The notes under the pieces are model-generated. The model saw nothing but the letters and a program-made list of their open reading frames with translations, searched no databases and was not told where the DNA came from. Source: Ascarosepion bandense (Eukaryota > Mollusca > Cephalopoda > Sepiida > Sepiidae). Taken from it: a stretch of 64,000 bases of DNA. The stretch covers positions 1,451,001 to 1,515,000 of the forward strand of contig JBBBDQ010001616.1 in the NCBI GenBank assembly GCA_037127315.1, written 5' to 3'. Made by a program: the position numbers and the translations under genes. Positions 1-11,107 of this stretch are shown piece after piece. Numbering within the stretch: position 1 is the stretch's first letter; each line of letters opens with the position of its first letter.

Positions 1-1110
1 AATCAAAAATTAATAATGGCTGACAATGCTTCATCTAATAAAAATTCAAGATAACATTACTACTTGTTTATTGATGGCCATAGACTGAGGGTCTGAGTAG
101 ATGCAATGAAAAGCAAGTAAGATGAAGATGAAAGAAATACTAATCCAAAATTAATAATGGCTGACAATGCTTCATCTAATAAAAATTCAAGATAATATTA
201 CTACCTGTTTATTGATGGCCATAGACTGAGGGTCTGAGTAGTTGCAATGAAAAGTAATTAAAATGTAGATGAAAAAAATGCTAGTCCAAAATTAATAATG
301 GCTGACAATGCTTCATCTAATAAAAATTCAAGATAATATTGCTATTTGTTTATTGATGGCCATAGACTGAGGTTCTGAGTAGTTGCAATGAGAAGCAGGC
401 AAAATGAAGATGAAAGAAATACTAGTCAAAAATTAATAATGGCTGACAATGTTTCATCTAATAAAAATTCAAGATAATATTACTACTTGTTTATTGATGG
501 CCATAGACTGAGGGTCTGAGTAGTTGCAATGAAAAGTAATTAAAATGTAGATGAAAAAAATGCTAGTCCAAAATTAATAATGGCTGACAATGCTTCATCT
601 AATAAAAATTCAAGATAATATTACTACTTGTTTATTGATGGCCATAGACTGAGGGTCTGAGGAGTTGCAATGAAAAGTAATTAAAATGTAGATGAAAAAA
701 ATGCTAGTCCAAAATTAATAATGGCTGACAATGCTTCATCTAATAAAAATTCAAGATAATATTATTATTTGTTTATTGATGGCCATAGACTGAGGTTTCT
801 GAGTAGTTGCAATAAAAAGCAAGTAAAATGAAGATGAAAGAAATACTAATCAAAAATTAATAATGGCTGACAATGCTTCATCTAATGAATATTCAAGATA
901 ATATTACTACTTGTTTATTGATGGCTATAGACTGAGGGTCTGAGTAGTTGCAATGAAAAGCAAGTAAAATGAAAATGAAAGAAATACTAGTCAAAAATTA
1001 ATAATGGCTGACAATGCTTCATCTAATAAAAATTCAAGATAATATTACTACTTGTTTATTGATGGCCATAGACTGAGGTTCTGAGTAGTTGCAATGAAAA
1101 GTAGGTAAAG
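1..1110. repeat. 141-bp satellite, about 8 copies
   Basis: The same unit recurs with the marker TTAATAATGGCTGAC at 10, 151, 292, 433, 574, 715, 857 and 998, giving a 141-142 bp period. Units differ by a few substitutions. Two variants alternate: one ends in a GCAAGTAAAATGAAGATGAAAG-like stretch and the other in an AGTAATTAAAATGTAGATG-like one. The array starts before the window and ends near 1110. It has no coding potential; the reading frames inside are incidental. Confidence 0.95.
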
Positions 1111-1434
1111 CTGTGTATGAAATGTAAATAATTAACTTGTGTTTTATAATATAGACTGAGAATATTTCTAACGTTTTGATCAATAACCATTTGGCTAATA
1201 ATCTTTTGAGACTGTATGTATGTATTTTACTAAGTAAGATTAATGTGTTGGTAGTTTTAAGTATAATTTTTTTAGCAAAATCTAATAGGTAAACACAGAC
1301 ACAAACAAACACACGCAGGCATGAATCCACTGAAAGGCGGGGAGAGCGTTCTGTTCCTTTTTAACACATCACTCGATAAAAATCCCGGGTCCTACAAGAT
1401 TCATGGCCGTAAGCACGCACATCCGTCACTAAAC
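1111..1434. other. AT-rich unclassified spacer
   Basis: No recognisable gene or repeat. A short echo of the satellite (TAGACTGAG near 1153) suggests array decay. A 98-residue minus-strand frame overlapping this stretch and the satellite has no family features. Confidence 0.5.
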
Positions 1435-1551
1435 GCTTACAGCACCTGGTATTCCCAAGCGGTCACCCATCTAAGTACTGACCAGGCTCAAGGTCGCTTA
1501 ACTTCGGTGATCGAGCGAGAACCGGTGTATTCAACGTGATAAGTCGTAAGC
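1435..1551 (-). rRNA. 5S rRNA-like sequence (gene copy or 5S-derived SINE head)
   Basis: Read on the minus strand this 117-nt segment follows eukaryotic 5S rRNA from end to end. It has the start GCTTACGAC, the stretch GAATACACCGGTTCTCG, the A box CCGAAGTTAAGC, and the C-box region GATGGGTGACCGCTTGGGAA, then GTGCTGTAAGC. The ends pair as helix I. A T run follows within about 70 nt downstream (minus strand), which might act as a pol III terminator. A single copy amid LINE debris suggests a dispersed gene, pseudogene or the head of a 5S-derived SINE rather than a 5S array. Confidence 0.85.
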
Positions 1552-1589
1552 AGATATCTATGGTGCATATGATGAGGACAGGGGGATGA

Positions 1590-1760
1590 AAAATCTGACA
1601 CCCACAGGAAATATTGACGGGAAGAGGTAGAGAGAAAAGCAGCGAGGGGTGTGCATAACGAGCTTGATGGTAAGACAGAGACTGGGAGAGATAGTAAGGA
1701 GAAAACTTTTATTAAGAGCTACGAAGGTTAGAAAGTTGGGCCCGTCTTGAAGATAGCATA
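1590..1760 (+). mobile_element. Degraded RTE-type LINE 3' fragment
   Basis: The order of motifs (CACAGGAAATATTGACGGGA, GAGCTTGATGGTAAGAC, TTAAGAGCTACGAAGGTTAG) matches the LINE tail seen at 22930-23100. It also resembles the C-terminal coding end of the RTE-like LINEs in this window (LTGxIxGKRxR ... RATRDRxTWKAMI). No frame is open. The remaining DNA to 1915 is unclassified AT-rich sequence. Confidence 0.45.
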
Positions 1761-1943
1761 CAATTCTGATAGGTTCATTGTCATCTCTGGCTTTTACTTT
1801 TTTAGTTCTTTCGAAACATAAAAATGGATGTTTTTAATTATTATTAACTAACATTGTTTTTGCAACAATGTGACGCGTTATCAAATCCTCACAGTATTCA
1901 GCATTGTTGAAGTTATCGCTAACATTTTTGCCCAGATTTACAA

Positions 1944-2776
1944 ACTATGCCAGGATTTGTCATCGAAAGCCACAATTTGAACGACATAATATACGCAGAT
2001 GACACAGTGCTGATAGCAGACACCGAAACGAAACTACAAGATCTCCTACAGAAGGTAGCTGAAGAGAGTGACAAAAAAGGACTGCACATAAACTACAAGA
2101 AAACCGAATGCATAGTCATCAGCAAAAAGAGCAGCCCAAAATGCCAAATACTAGTGGGGGGTATTTAAAATCAAGCAGGTACAAAAAGTTAAATGCCTGG
2201 GAAGTATTCTAACAGAAGACGGAAAATGCGAGACAGAGATCCGAAGGCGAATAGGCATGGCGAAAGACGCGTTCCAGAAGCTGAGTAAAGTATTAAGACA
2301 GAAAATTTTCACTAGAAACAAAAAAGAGAGTTCTAGATTGCTATGTGATGTCAATTCTTTAATATGGCAGTAAATGTTGGACAATATCAACAAACATGAA
2401 GACAAAACTTCAAGCAATTGAAATTTGGTTCTACAGAAGGATGCTGTGGATATCATTGATTGAACATGTAAGCAATCATGGGGTTTTGGAAAATATGAAT
2501 ACGAAAAAGAAATTAATACTGAGCATTAGGAAGAGACAGCTGATGTTCTAGGGACATGCAATGAGGAAGGAAAGCTTGGAAAACCTGATACTAACAGGCT
2601 AGATAGAGTAAAGGAGAGACAGGGGAAAACTGAGCCTGAGCGAATGGGTGGCAAAAAAAGGATTGCGTGGTGTAACAGGAGAAAGCGTGCTAAGAGCCAT
2701 CAGGCATAGGCAGACGTGGAAGGCCATGATCGCCTACGTCCTAAAAGCGCAATGCACATAGAAGACGAATAATGAA
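1944..2776 (+). pseudogene. RTE-like LINE reverse transcriptase, C-terminal half, broken
   Basis: An open segment (1947-2168) begins PGFVIESHNLNDIIYADD. The reverse-transcriptase catalytic YADD is intact at 1992-2003, followed by LLQKVAEESDKKGLHINYKK, the usual palm-to-thumb region of RTE/BovB-type LINEs. The continuation (GMAKDAFQKLSKVLRQK, YVMSILIWQ, EIWFYRRMLWIS, RKRQLMF.GHAMRKE, LLTG.IE.KGDRGK, TWKAMIAYVLKAQCT) is readable only by switching frames. It ends in the family tail ATAGAAGACGAATAATGAATAA. This is 5'-truncated and inactive. The family call rests on the conserved C-terminal signature. Confidence 0.8.
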
Positions 2777-2841
2777 TAATTTATTTTACTTTAATTCGAG
2801 TCACATAGTGGGTTGAAAATTTATTGTACTAACCTACGCAC

Positions 2842-3330
2842 TCTTTTTTTTTTTTTTTTTTTTTTATAAGCGTTTCACCCCGAGCAAGGCATGTCACTGC
2901 CACTACTGTGCAGGGGGCTACGTAGAGAGGAGAAAGGCTGGTTAAATATAGGACATAACAGAGGGTGGGTGATATGCGGGTGAGGATACCGAGAATGAGG
3001 GTTGGGTAGATGAGAGTGTTGTGAGAATAGTTGGGAGTTAGTGTGATAGGAGGTGTCTATTGACCCTACATTTAAACACCTGGAGATTGTAACTGTCGGG
3101 AAAGCAGACTTGTGGAAGGGAGTTCCACAGGCGGGAAGCGCGAGAAAAGAAGCTGTTGGAGTAGAATTTACGGTTACATCTTATTTGTTTAACTGTAAAA
3201 GGGTGGCTTGTAAAACCAACTGTATGTTCTACCCTCTTACTTATTTGTACTTTGGTTTCAGTTGGTAAATGAATGACTATTTTAGAGAATGTAACGGGCG
3301 GACTAACATAAATCACAGAATTTTATGTAT
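2842..3330 (-). pseudogene. CR1/Jockey-like LINE, 3' end and RT C-terminus
   Basis: On the minus strand a reading frame gives FTVKQIRCNRKFYSNSFFSRASRLWNSLPQVCFPDSYNLQVFKCRVNRHL. The FFSRxSRLWNSLP block is the usual C-terminal tail of CR1/Jockey-group LINE reverse transcriptases. It is followed by a 3' UTR ending CTACGTAGCCCCCTGCACAG, GCCTTGCTCGGGGTGAAACG, then a poly-A (poly-T at 2848-2866 on the plus strand). It is heavily 5'-truncated, as is typical of failed target-primed insertion. Confidence 0.8.
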
Positions 3331-4681
3331 AGATTGCGTTTACGGTCGTATCACTTTAAATAAAGATCATAAAAACTCAGCAACGCTCAATCTGGTCAAT
3401 AGTTAAATGGTTTACCGTTTGCCTAATCTTAAATCCGGATGATTGAAATAGTCAGCCTTAGAGTGGCATCCATTTAAAAGTGAATCTACAGGGTGATGGT
3501 TAAGGTTTCTTTGATTCGGCCTTGTGTCAGACTTAACCGAACTCCCTACAACTTACAAGTTTTATCCAGAATTATCATCATCAGAATTATCAGAAGGTTT
3601 TCGTCAGAAGGTTGATAATCGGTTGGGGGTTGGATTTGTGTGGAATAGTGTAAGATAAAAATAAAAATAAAAATAAAAATAAAAATAAAAATATACATTT
3701 TTCATGTTAAAATAGAAATTTATTAGAAGGAAAAAATAAGAAGAATTCTTAATAATTAATGTTCATAGAGAAAGTTAAGGGTATCAAGAAAATGTTCGTA
3801 GTAGTAATTTTTAAAAGAGTACATGCGTACGTACGTAATTCTATATGAGCGTTTGTTTGATAAGAATGTCTTTAAATGGAGAAGAAGTAGAATGAATCAG
3901 CACACTAGAAAGAAGGAGAAAGAGGACAATGTGCGACGTGACCTATGTCCGGGTTGTAGTTGAAATTTTCTCGTTACATTTTAATAGTTTCGTCTCGCTG
4001 TTCCTATCTGACTGACTGACTGACTGGCTGACTGTGATTGGAGTCATTTATATAGTCCTTTCGAATTTCTGCACTGGATCGCTAAGTCTTCAAGTATTGC
4101 AATTCGCTCCCATTGGTCAAAAATCAATTTAACATCTACTGGCGAAATCCGGTTTCGACTTTTTCTGTAGGCACTTGGTCATTCCTTTTTTCTATTTGGA
4201 AAAACCAGAATTTCACTCGTGATTGTGAATTTTAGAAAAGCAAAGAAGAAGGTTAATTTTAATTCTTAATTTTCTATCCCACAAAAGAACATAAACTCTG
4301 AAAGTCTGTGGATAAAAATGAAATCCGGCGTTGCATCCAATCTAGTTTTACCAGTGACACAGGTGCCCCACACTCGGATCTTGTGCCTTCCTTACACAAC
4401 CTCGATTGCACAAAAAGGGTAGGTGCGCTGCATGGGTAAGATTTCTATAAAAACTAATCCTGTCAAGTCCTGCGCCCATAAGTAGAAAAAAATACGAAAA
4501 GCAAACATCCTACTGCGTATAACCCAGCTACCAACTGATAAAACATTGTGACGACCAGCAGAATAAAAAAAAAATCTCCGGGAAGCAAATCCGTTAAACC
4601 CTAGTTAAAGGAATCCCTTGTCTAATTTTAATGAAATTTCGCTCTGTCCACTGCAAGGGCTTTTAGTGGGATAAGAAATTT

Positions 4682-5145
4682 TTTTTTTTAATCATTTCAC
4701 CCCGAGCAAGGCGGAAACGCCACTGATGTGCAGGGGGCTACATAAATGTAAAAAGATTAATTAGAAAAGAGTGAGTAGTACAAACTAGTTAGAAAGGAAC
4801 AATAGAAAGCTGAGAAAGCAGGTGCGATGACAGATACATAGGTGGAGAGAAAGGGAAGGTTATACAGGGGTGGGGAGAGAGCTAGAGTCCAGTGGTTAGT
4901 AGATGAGTATTGACTTTGCATTTAAATTTCTGGAGGTTGTAGCCGTCAGGAAAGCAAGAATACGGGAGCGAGTTCCACAGGCGGGAAGTGAGAGAGAAGA
5001 AGCTGCAGGAGTAGAACTGTCGTCTGCATTTGGCTAACCTGACTATGAATGGGTGGGACCCAGATGCCAGTCTGGTTGCACGAGTAAACACCTGTTGAGG
5101 AGGCATCAGTGAGTTAAGTTCGTCTTCACTTTTACAAAAATTCAA
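4682..5145 (-). pseudogene. CR1/Jockey-like LINE 3' end inside the foldback
   Basis: Minus-strand frame 4882-5145 reads FTRATRLASGSHPFIVRLAK then FYSCSFFSLTSRLWNSLPYS and FPDGYNLQKFKCKVNTHLLT. This is the same RT C-terminus as at 3038-3316 but a different copy. The 3' UTR ends at the complement of TTTCACCCCGAGCAAGGCGG with a poly-A. It lies between the two arms of the large inverted repeat, so it inserted into that element. Confidence 0.8.
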
Positions 5146-5507
5146 TGACGTGTGAAATCCTGGGTTTTCTCAAATAGAAAAAGGATTGACCATGTGATTA
5201 AAGAAAAAGTGGAAACCAAATTTCTCTAAGTAGGTGTTAAATTGATTTTTGACCAATGGGAGCGACTTGCAAGACTTGAGGACTTCATCGATTCATTGCG
5301 AAATTCAAAAAGGTCAAGCAAGACAGTCACACATGGAAGCAGCATAGACGACAAGGTAAAATATAACCGGAGAAACTTTAGGTAACCCGGATAGTTTCTC
5401 TTTCTCTTTCTCTTTCCTTCTGGTGTGCTGATTCATTCTACTTCTTCTCCGTCCAAAGACATTCCTACTGAATACATACATACATACATACATACATACA
5501 TACATTA

Positions 5508-5929
5508 CATGGCCGTCTCTGATTACCGGGCACACCGGGCACAGGTCCGGGCCGATCCGTGCAATCATAGTCAAAATCCGGACAAGGAAAAATGTCTTCG
5601 TCAGAAATCAAACTAAACAATTCACGAAGAAAAAAAGAAAGAAAGAAAGAAAGAAAAACGAAGAAAACACCCGAATGAACGCAGTAAAAGTCTGTTTATT
5701 TATTAATTTTGGAAGAAAACATTGGTTATACTCAAAAAGTCCAAACCCGATTTCCTGCTTTAGTTCACGTTCTGTACCTAATTTCCATTGGAATAGCTGA
5801 AAAAATCCGCAAAAATCATAGTTTCTGGAAACGGATGAGATTGATGACGTCATCACATTGTCAACTAATAAATCCGGGCAATTTTCTCTGTGCCCGGTGT
5901 TTTTTTTTTTAGCATCAGCTACGGCCCTA
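5508..5929 (+). mobile_element. hAT-type MITE (copy 1)
   Basis: Terminal inverted repeats CATGGCCGTCTCTGAT and ATCAGCTACGGCCCTA match the ends of the copy at 8176-8604, and the interiors align throughout (ACCGGGCACACCGGGCA, GTCTTCGTCAGAAATCAAAC, GAACGCAGTAAAA, GATGACGTCATCA, AATCCGGGCAATTTTCTCTG). It is inserted in a (CATA)n tract present on both sides, so its target duplication cannot be read. No transposase is encoded; the 131-residue minus-strand frame is incidental. Confidence 0.85.
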
Positions 5930-6235
5930 CACATACATACATACATACATACATACGTACGTACGTACGCATATACTCTTTCAACAATTACTACTACGAA
6001 CATTTTCTACAAATCATGATACCTTTGACTTTCTCATTAAACATTAATTTCTACGAATTCTTATTATTCATTTCTTTTAATAAATTTCTATTTGAAGATG
6101 AAAAATGTATATTTTATTCTTACACTATTCCACATATTCCAACCAGCCGACAACCAACCTTCTGATGATAATTCTGCATAAAACTTGTTAGCTGTAGGGA
6201 GTTTGGTTATGCATGAAACATTAACCATCTCCCGA

Positions 6236-6910
6236 CGGCTTCAGGTACATAGGCTTGGGTATTATGTACCATTTAAGCTGCATTTTGGTTAGACTAGATT
6301 TTGGTAAAATATCGATACTGGATATCAAGGTGGCCATTACTGGGTTTAAAGACGGGTCACTCGATTTCATGTTCGACTATTTTAATGCTTCTGTTCCTAA
6401 TATGTAATTCTAGTTAATATCATCGACTCGAAATGCCAAATTCCAGTTCCCAGTCTATTACTGTTCCTGTCCAATCGTGCTAACATTTGTACGCCTTCTG
6501 AGGTAATTTACTGTGTGGATTTATATAATTTGTCGATGAATTGTGTTTGTTTAGATGTTATATATCTTTTTTTTTGTCTTTGTTTTTTGTTTTCGTTTTT
6601 GTTTTGTTTTTCTGTGGTTGTTGTTGCTAATGTTGTTGTTGTTGTTTTGACGAAACTTGTTCTATTTTTATTTTGTGTCTTCCGAATTAGCACAGATTTC
6701 TGCGTCATGATTTGGACGGTTCCGTCGAGACACATTGAAGTCAAGCGATAGGTTTTCGGTTGACAGATGGAGAACTAAGATTCTAAGAAAGAAAGAAAAT
6801 GGAAAGAACAATGAACAGAGATATTAACAAAAACTTAAAATTTTAGACAAAATTACAAAAAATATAGAAATACCGACATCAAATAAATTAGCACTGTAAG
6901 AGAACTTGAC
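6236..6910. other. Unclassified AT-rich spacer with a (GTT)n stretch
   Basis: No gene recognised. Around 6560-6660 a T/G-rich tract (TTGTTGTTGTTG and TTTTTGTTT runs) opens 78-residue frames on both strands. These are low-complexity artefacts (poly-Phe/Val or poly-Thr/Lys). Confidence 0.6.
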
Positions 6911-6914
6911 AGAC

Positions 6915-6963
<49 letters not shown>

Positions 6964-6974
6964 TGAACAAACTG

Positions 6975-7040
<66 letters not shown>

Positions 7041-7048
7041 TGAAGATG

Positions 7049-7113
<65 letters not shown>

Positions 7114-7144
7114 TTAACAGAGTGGGTAAAAGCTTAATTTTAAA

Positions 7145-7187
<43 letters not shown>

Positions 7188-7198
7188 TGAACAAACTG

Positions 7199-7252
<54 letters not shown>

Positions 7253-7263
7253 TGAACAAACTG

Positions 7264-7317
<54 letters not shown>

Positions 7318-7348
7318 TTAACAGAGTGGGTAAAAGCTTAATTTTAAA

Positions 7349-7403
<55 letters not shown>

Positions 7404-7434
7404 TTAACAGAGTGGGTAAAAGCTTAATTTTAAA

Positions 7435-7487
<53 letters not shown>

Positions 7488-7520
7488 GAACAGTCTGACA
7501 TACATACATACATACATACA
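6911..7520. repeat. Compound (GATA)n microsatellite with higher-order interruptions
   Basis: About 600 bp of GATA repeats are broken by two recurring linkers. ATGAACAAACTGAA occurs near 6962, 7186 and 7251. ATTAACAGAGTGGGTAAAAG followed by CTTAATTTTAAAATAG occurs near 7111, 7317 and 7402. The repeated linkers show that whole blocks (linker plus GATA run) were duplicated. It ends in (CATA)n near 7500-7520. Minus-strand frames reading poly-YLSI are artefacts. Confidence 0.95.
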
Positions 7521-7670
7521 GCCTGAAATAGATAAATAGAAAGATTGATATGTAAATGAAAATATTTGGGTCAAGAACTGAGATAATGTGTTCAGTATAT
7601 TGAGATTTTATTTTTTTATGTAGAGAAAAATAACGACTGGGCTAGCTAGCTAGCTAGCTAGCTAGCTAGC

Positions 7671-7721
<51 letters not shown>

Positions 7722-8167
7722 CACTTGCCGATTCTTTCCTGCTACCTTCAAATCGCCGCCCCCAACCGATTCTTTGCTATTCTTACCCTCCTCATTTGCA
7801 CTTACCCAAGCGCCCCTGCGTTCTTTCTTCGTCGCCTTCTCTCCGGGACTGCTTACTAAAAAATCATCGAATGGACACGTGAATAAATACTGTTGAGACT
7901 GAAACCTTTTTTTAAGCTTCTTACGGGTAAGACAGGCAAAGTTAAGACAGTATGATTCCATTCTTTTTTTTTTTTTATTCTTTCAACAGAATATTCTTAT
8001 ACCAGAAGTTTGGTTCCAAAGGCGGCCCTTTAAAGAGCATTGTTTTGTTTTTGTTTTTTCTTTTTTTGGGGTGGGGGGGAGTTCGCTCTTTGCTATGGTA
8101 CCTAGACTTTATCAATTTAAGCAAACACTAAATTCTCATCAATTTACAGTTGAATTGGCTAGATATA
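7521..8167. other. Spacer with (GCTA)n/(GATA)n tract
   Basis: A (GCTA)n run at about 7640-7671 passes directly into (GATA)n to about 7720. The GC-richer stretch 7725-7850 and the T-rich 8040-8090 carry no recognisable gene. A 99-residue minus frame covering the tract is judged spurious. Confidence 0.6.
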
Positions 8168-8175
8168 GGTACCTT

Positions 8176-8293
8176 CATGGCCGTATCTGACTACCGGGCA
8201 CACCGGGCACGGGTCCGGGCCGATCCGTGCAATCATAGTGAAAATCCGGGCAAGGAAAAATGTCTTCGTCAGAAATCAAACTAAACAATTCAC

Positions 8294-8330
<37 letters not shown>

Positions 8331-8604
8331 AAAACGAAGAAAACATCCGAATGAACGCAGTAAAAATCTGTTTGTTTATTTATTAATTTTGGGACAAAAG
8401 ACTGGTTATACTTAGAAAGTCCGAACCTGATATCCTGCTTTCTTTCACGTTCTGTGCCTAATTTTCATTGGAATAGTCGAAAAAATCCGTAAAAATCATA
8501 GTTTCCGGAAACGAATGACACTGATGACGTCATCATATTGTCAACTAATAAATCCGGGCAATTTTCTCTGTACCCGGTGTTTTTTAGCATCAGCTACGGC
8601 CCTG
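8176..8604 (+). mobile_element. hAT-type MITE (copy 2) with 8-bp target duplication
   Basis: The element is bounded by CATGGCCGTATCTGA and TCAGCTACGGCCCTG. The flanks GGTACCTT (8168-8175) and GGTGCCTT (8605-8612) form an 8-bp target-site duplication with one mismatch. An 8-bp duplication and CAGGGCC-like termini are typical of hAT transposons. The interior contains a (GAAA)n run and no transposase. Homologous along its length to 5508-5929. Confidence 0.9.
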
Positions 8605-8751
8605 GGTGCCTTTAAACATTTTCTAGAAAAGATCATAGCATGGTGAAAAAAGGCCCAAACTTGATAAAAGCAAAGTTTAACAATCAAAATATTCATGTTA
8701 AAACCAAACTATTTTTTTAAAATTTTCTACTGTTATATATGGTCGGACATC

Positions 8752-9309
8752 GCTTCTGCTGTTCCCCTTAGGGTTCTCGACAAGATCCAAAGTAGTCGAT
8801 CCTGACCTGGCGGCCAGACTCTCACCAACGAGATGTGGCCTCCCTCTGTCTCTTCTACAAATACATTCACAGATTGGACTTCGATGAGCATAGCTCTTTG
8901 CTGCCCCTACCTACGCGAATTTACTGGAGCTACTAGACTGGCAACAAGGTCCCACCCTTTTACTGTGAAAACAATCAAGTGTAACCACAACTTCTACTCC
9001 ATCAGTTTCTTTTCTCGCACTCCCCGCCTGTGGAACTCCCTTCTGTATTCTTGTTTCTCTGATAGCTACAATTTCCAACAATCTTAAATGCAATGTCGAC
9101 TGTCATATCTTGTCTCTTTCATTCACATCTTTCTTCTCACTTTACACTCACGCAGCTCTCTTCACACCAATGTACCCGTCCTTCTCTTACTCATTCTACG
9201 ATACCTATTGTGACCTGTTCTCCTCTCTCTTCACTCTCCTATTATGTAAACCCCTGCGCACCAGTTGCAGTTCTGCCTTGCTTGAGGTGAGACGATTATA
9301 AAAAAAACA
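8752..9309 (+). pseudogene. CR1/Jockey-like LINE 3' end (young copy A)
   Basis: The plus-strand frame near 8833-9087 contains CNHNFYSISFFSRTPRLWNSL and FSDSYNF, the RT C-terminus. The rest is 3' UTR (CTTCACACCAATGTACCC, TCTCCTCTCTCTTCACTCTC, ATTATGTAAACCCCTGCGCA) ending GCTTGAGGTGAGACGATTAT with a poly-A. The last 350 bp are almost identical to 9765-10113, so both copies are recent or one was duplicated locally. Confidence 0.85.
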
Positions 9310-9636
9310 GTTATCATTTTACCCAAACAAAGTAGAAATACCACTGGTGTGCAAAGGGTTAAAGTGAGAGACTAAAAAAGCTACAGAGGATGTCGAAGAA
9401 GAGATGAGAGATGAATGGGAATCAATGAGATAAAAGATGGCAATTGACGTTACCGTTAAACTTTTGGAGATTTTAGCTCTCAGGGAAGCAAGCAAATGGA
9501 AGTGAGTTCCACATACGGGAAGTGCGTGAAAAGAAACTGTTAGAGTAGAAGAGGGGGTTACATTTAACTATTTCAACGGTAAAAGGGTGGGACCAATATG
9601 CCAATCCAGTAGCATGAGTAAATACACGTGTTCGGG

Positions 9637-9640
<4 letters not shown>
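9310..9640 (-). pseudogene. CR1/Jockey-like LINE 3' end, opposite orientation
   Basis: The minus strand reads the family 3' end: complement of ATTTTACCCAAACAAAGTAG, then the UTR, then CATACGGGAAGTGCGTGAAA, the complement of the SFFSRTSRLWNSL region. The 5' side stops at a (TC)n microsatellite (9641-9690). It is sandwiched between two same-family plus-strand copies. Confidence 0.75.
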
Positions 9641-9689
<49 letters not shown>

Positions 9690-9695
<6 letters not shown>

Positions 9696-10113
9696 TACTT
9701 TCAACGATTCTGCTCCGACGATCTTAGCTCCTTGTGGTGCCCCCTACGCAAATTTACTCGAGCCACCCTTTTACTGTGATAGCAATCAAGTGTAACCACA
9801 ACTTCTACTCCATCAGTTTCTTTTCTCGCACTCCCCGCCTGTGGAACTCTCTTCTGTATTCTTGTTTCTCTGATAGCTACAATCTCCAAGAATCTTAAAT
9901 GCAATGTCGACTGTCATCTCTTGTTTCTTTCATTCACATCTTTCTTCTCACTTTACACTCACGCAGCTCTCTTCACACCAATGTACCCGTCCTTCTTTTA
10001 CTCATTCTCCGACACATATTGTGACCTGTTCTCCTCTCTTTTCACTCTCCTATTATGTAACCCCCTGCGCACCAGTCGCAGTTCTGCCTTGCATAAGGTA
10101 AGACGATCATAAA
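9690..10113 (+). pseudogene. CR1/Jockey-like LINE 3' end (young copy B)
   Basis: It starts beside the (TC)n tract with ATAAATACTTTCAACGATTC and contains the RT tail (CNHNFYSISFFSRTPRLWNSL). It then runs through the same 3' UTR as copy A with only scattered differences, ending GCATAAGGTAAGACGATCAT and poly-A. Confidence 0.85.
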
Positions 10114-11107
10114 AAAAATCTAAATCCTTTCGGGCACGTTAAAAAATTTGGTTAAAAATCTTGTTTTTCTTGTTTTCTTGCATCAGTGTGTGAGCCAGAA
10201 AATTAATTTTAAAAAATTAGCGTTTTTTTTTTTGTTTTTTTTTTTTTTGGTTTGGTCTTGTTTCGTTTTTGTTTTTTCGGTAAAAAAAAAAAAACATTGT
10301 TTTGAAAATACCTTCAAAAATAAAATAATTGTCAGATTTTAATTAAACTATTAGGACTACCCAAGTGGATAAAATTATTTTTAAATATTATTTTAAAAAA
10401 TGGTAAAACTATTTTTTACATCTGTTTACTTCCACTTACTTATGCAGGAGCCTCGATGATGCTTGGTGAACTGGCCTTGTGCCAAACACGCCCGAAGTCC
10501 CCACAATTTAAATATCAGACTGAACTTATAACTTTTGTTAATCTTGATACTCGAAAAGGAAAAGGTATTACTAGACACAAAACTTATATAAAAAAAAAAC
10601 AACAATAAATTGTTGAAAGAAAAAAGTATTACCAGCAATAAATAAAATTTAGTTGGCAATAAATGACCCGCCGAGGTTGATATGCCATAAAAACAAAACA
10701 ACCAACATACCGTTAGTCTTTAAAGTAATGTCCATCAGCATTCAGAACATTTTACCAATGTGTCTGCTGCTGCGCAATGTCCTGGCAATAAAGATCAAGT
10801 ATCTTGGACGCAAACAAGTCTGCGTGTGCTTGCCGCAATTTGCCACATTTGCGAAGGATTTCTCAAGGTGTATACCCAGGGAAATGGTAATCTGTTGCCG
10901 TAAGCTCCGGGAGTAAAATGGATGGGTATAGTGTCTCTGGCCACCCGCGACTTATGAAGCCGAAAGTGTTTGGTAAGCTCACCACACATCTTGGCTATTT
11001 TTCTTTTCTATGACCACATTCGGGACCTCATTGTCCAGGACGTGTGGCCTGCTACTTTGGGATTCATCACAAGAGACAGATCTTCCGAGCTGAGTTTTTA
11101 GATCCAA
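10114..11107. other. Unclassified region, possible decayed transposase on the minus strand
   Basis: 10114-10420 is T-rich low-complexity DNA. On the minus strand 10700-10989 a 64-residue frame (MCGELTKHFRLHKSRVARDT...) and downstream ...NVLNADGHYFKD vaguely resemble the end of a mariner-type transposase, but the match is too weak to assert. The words GTTGATATGCCATAAA and TAAATGACCCGCC near 10660-10690 reappear in similar form near 42365-42400, so part of this is a dispersed repeat. Confidence 0.3.

Larger units (their letters stand above)
3490..6235. repeat. Large inverted repeat (foldback), arms about 700 bp
   Basis: The left arm (about 3490-4225) is matched in reverse complement by the right arm (about 5135-6235, interrupted by a MITE at 5508-5929). 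Shared blocks include GAATTATCATCATCAGAA near 3570 against TTCTGATGATAATTC near 6158, and TTGGTCAAAAATCAATTTAA near 4115 against its complement near 5245. Arms differ by substitutions and small indels. The centre holds about 450 bp of unclassified DNA plus a LINE 3' end. No transposase was seen, so this is either a long-TIR non-autonomous element or an inverted duplication. Confidence 0.75.

Noticed and set aside
1..1110. CRISPR-like array
   Set aside because: Units are contiguous 141-bp repeats with no unique spacers, and the DNA is eukaryotic.
1321..1539. 72-residue plus frame
   Set aside because: It reads the antisense of the 5S-like sequence.
5608..6003. 131-residue minus-strand frame
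   Set aside because: It lies within the hAT MITE and a (CATA)n tract; its length comes from T-rich low complexity.
7318..7961. Frames reading poly-YLSI/ISIY (63 and 99 residues)
   Set aside because: They are translations of the (GATA)n microsatellite plus flanks, with no non-repeat homology.
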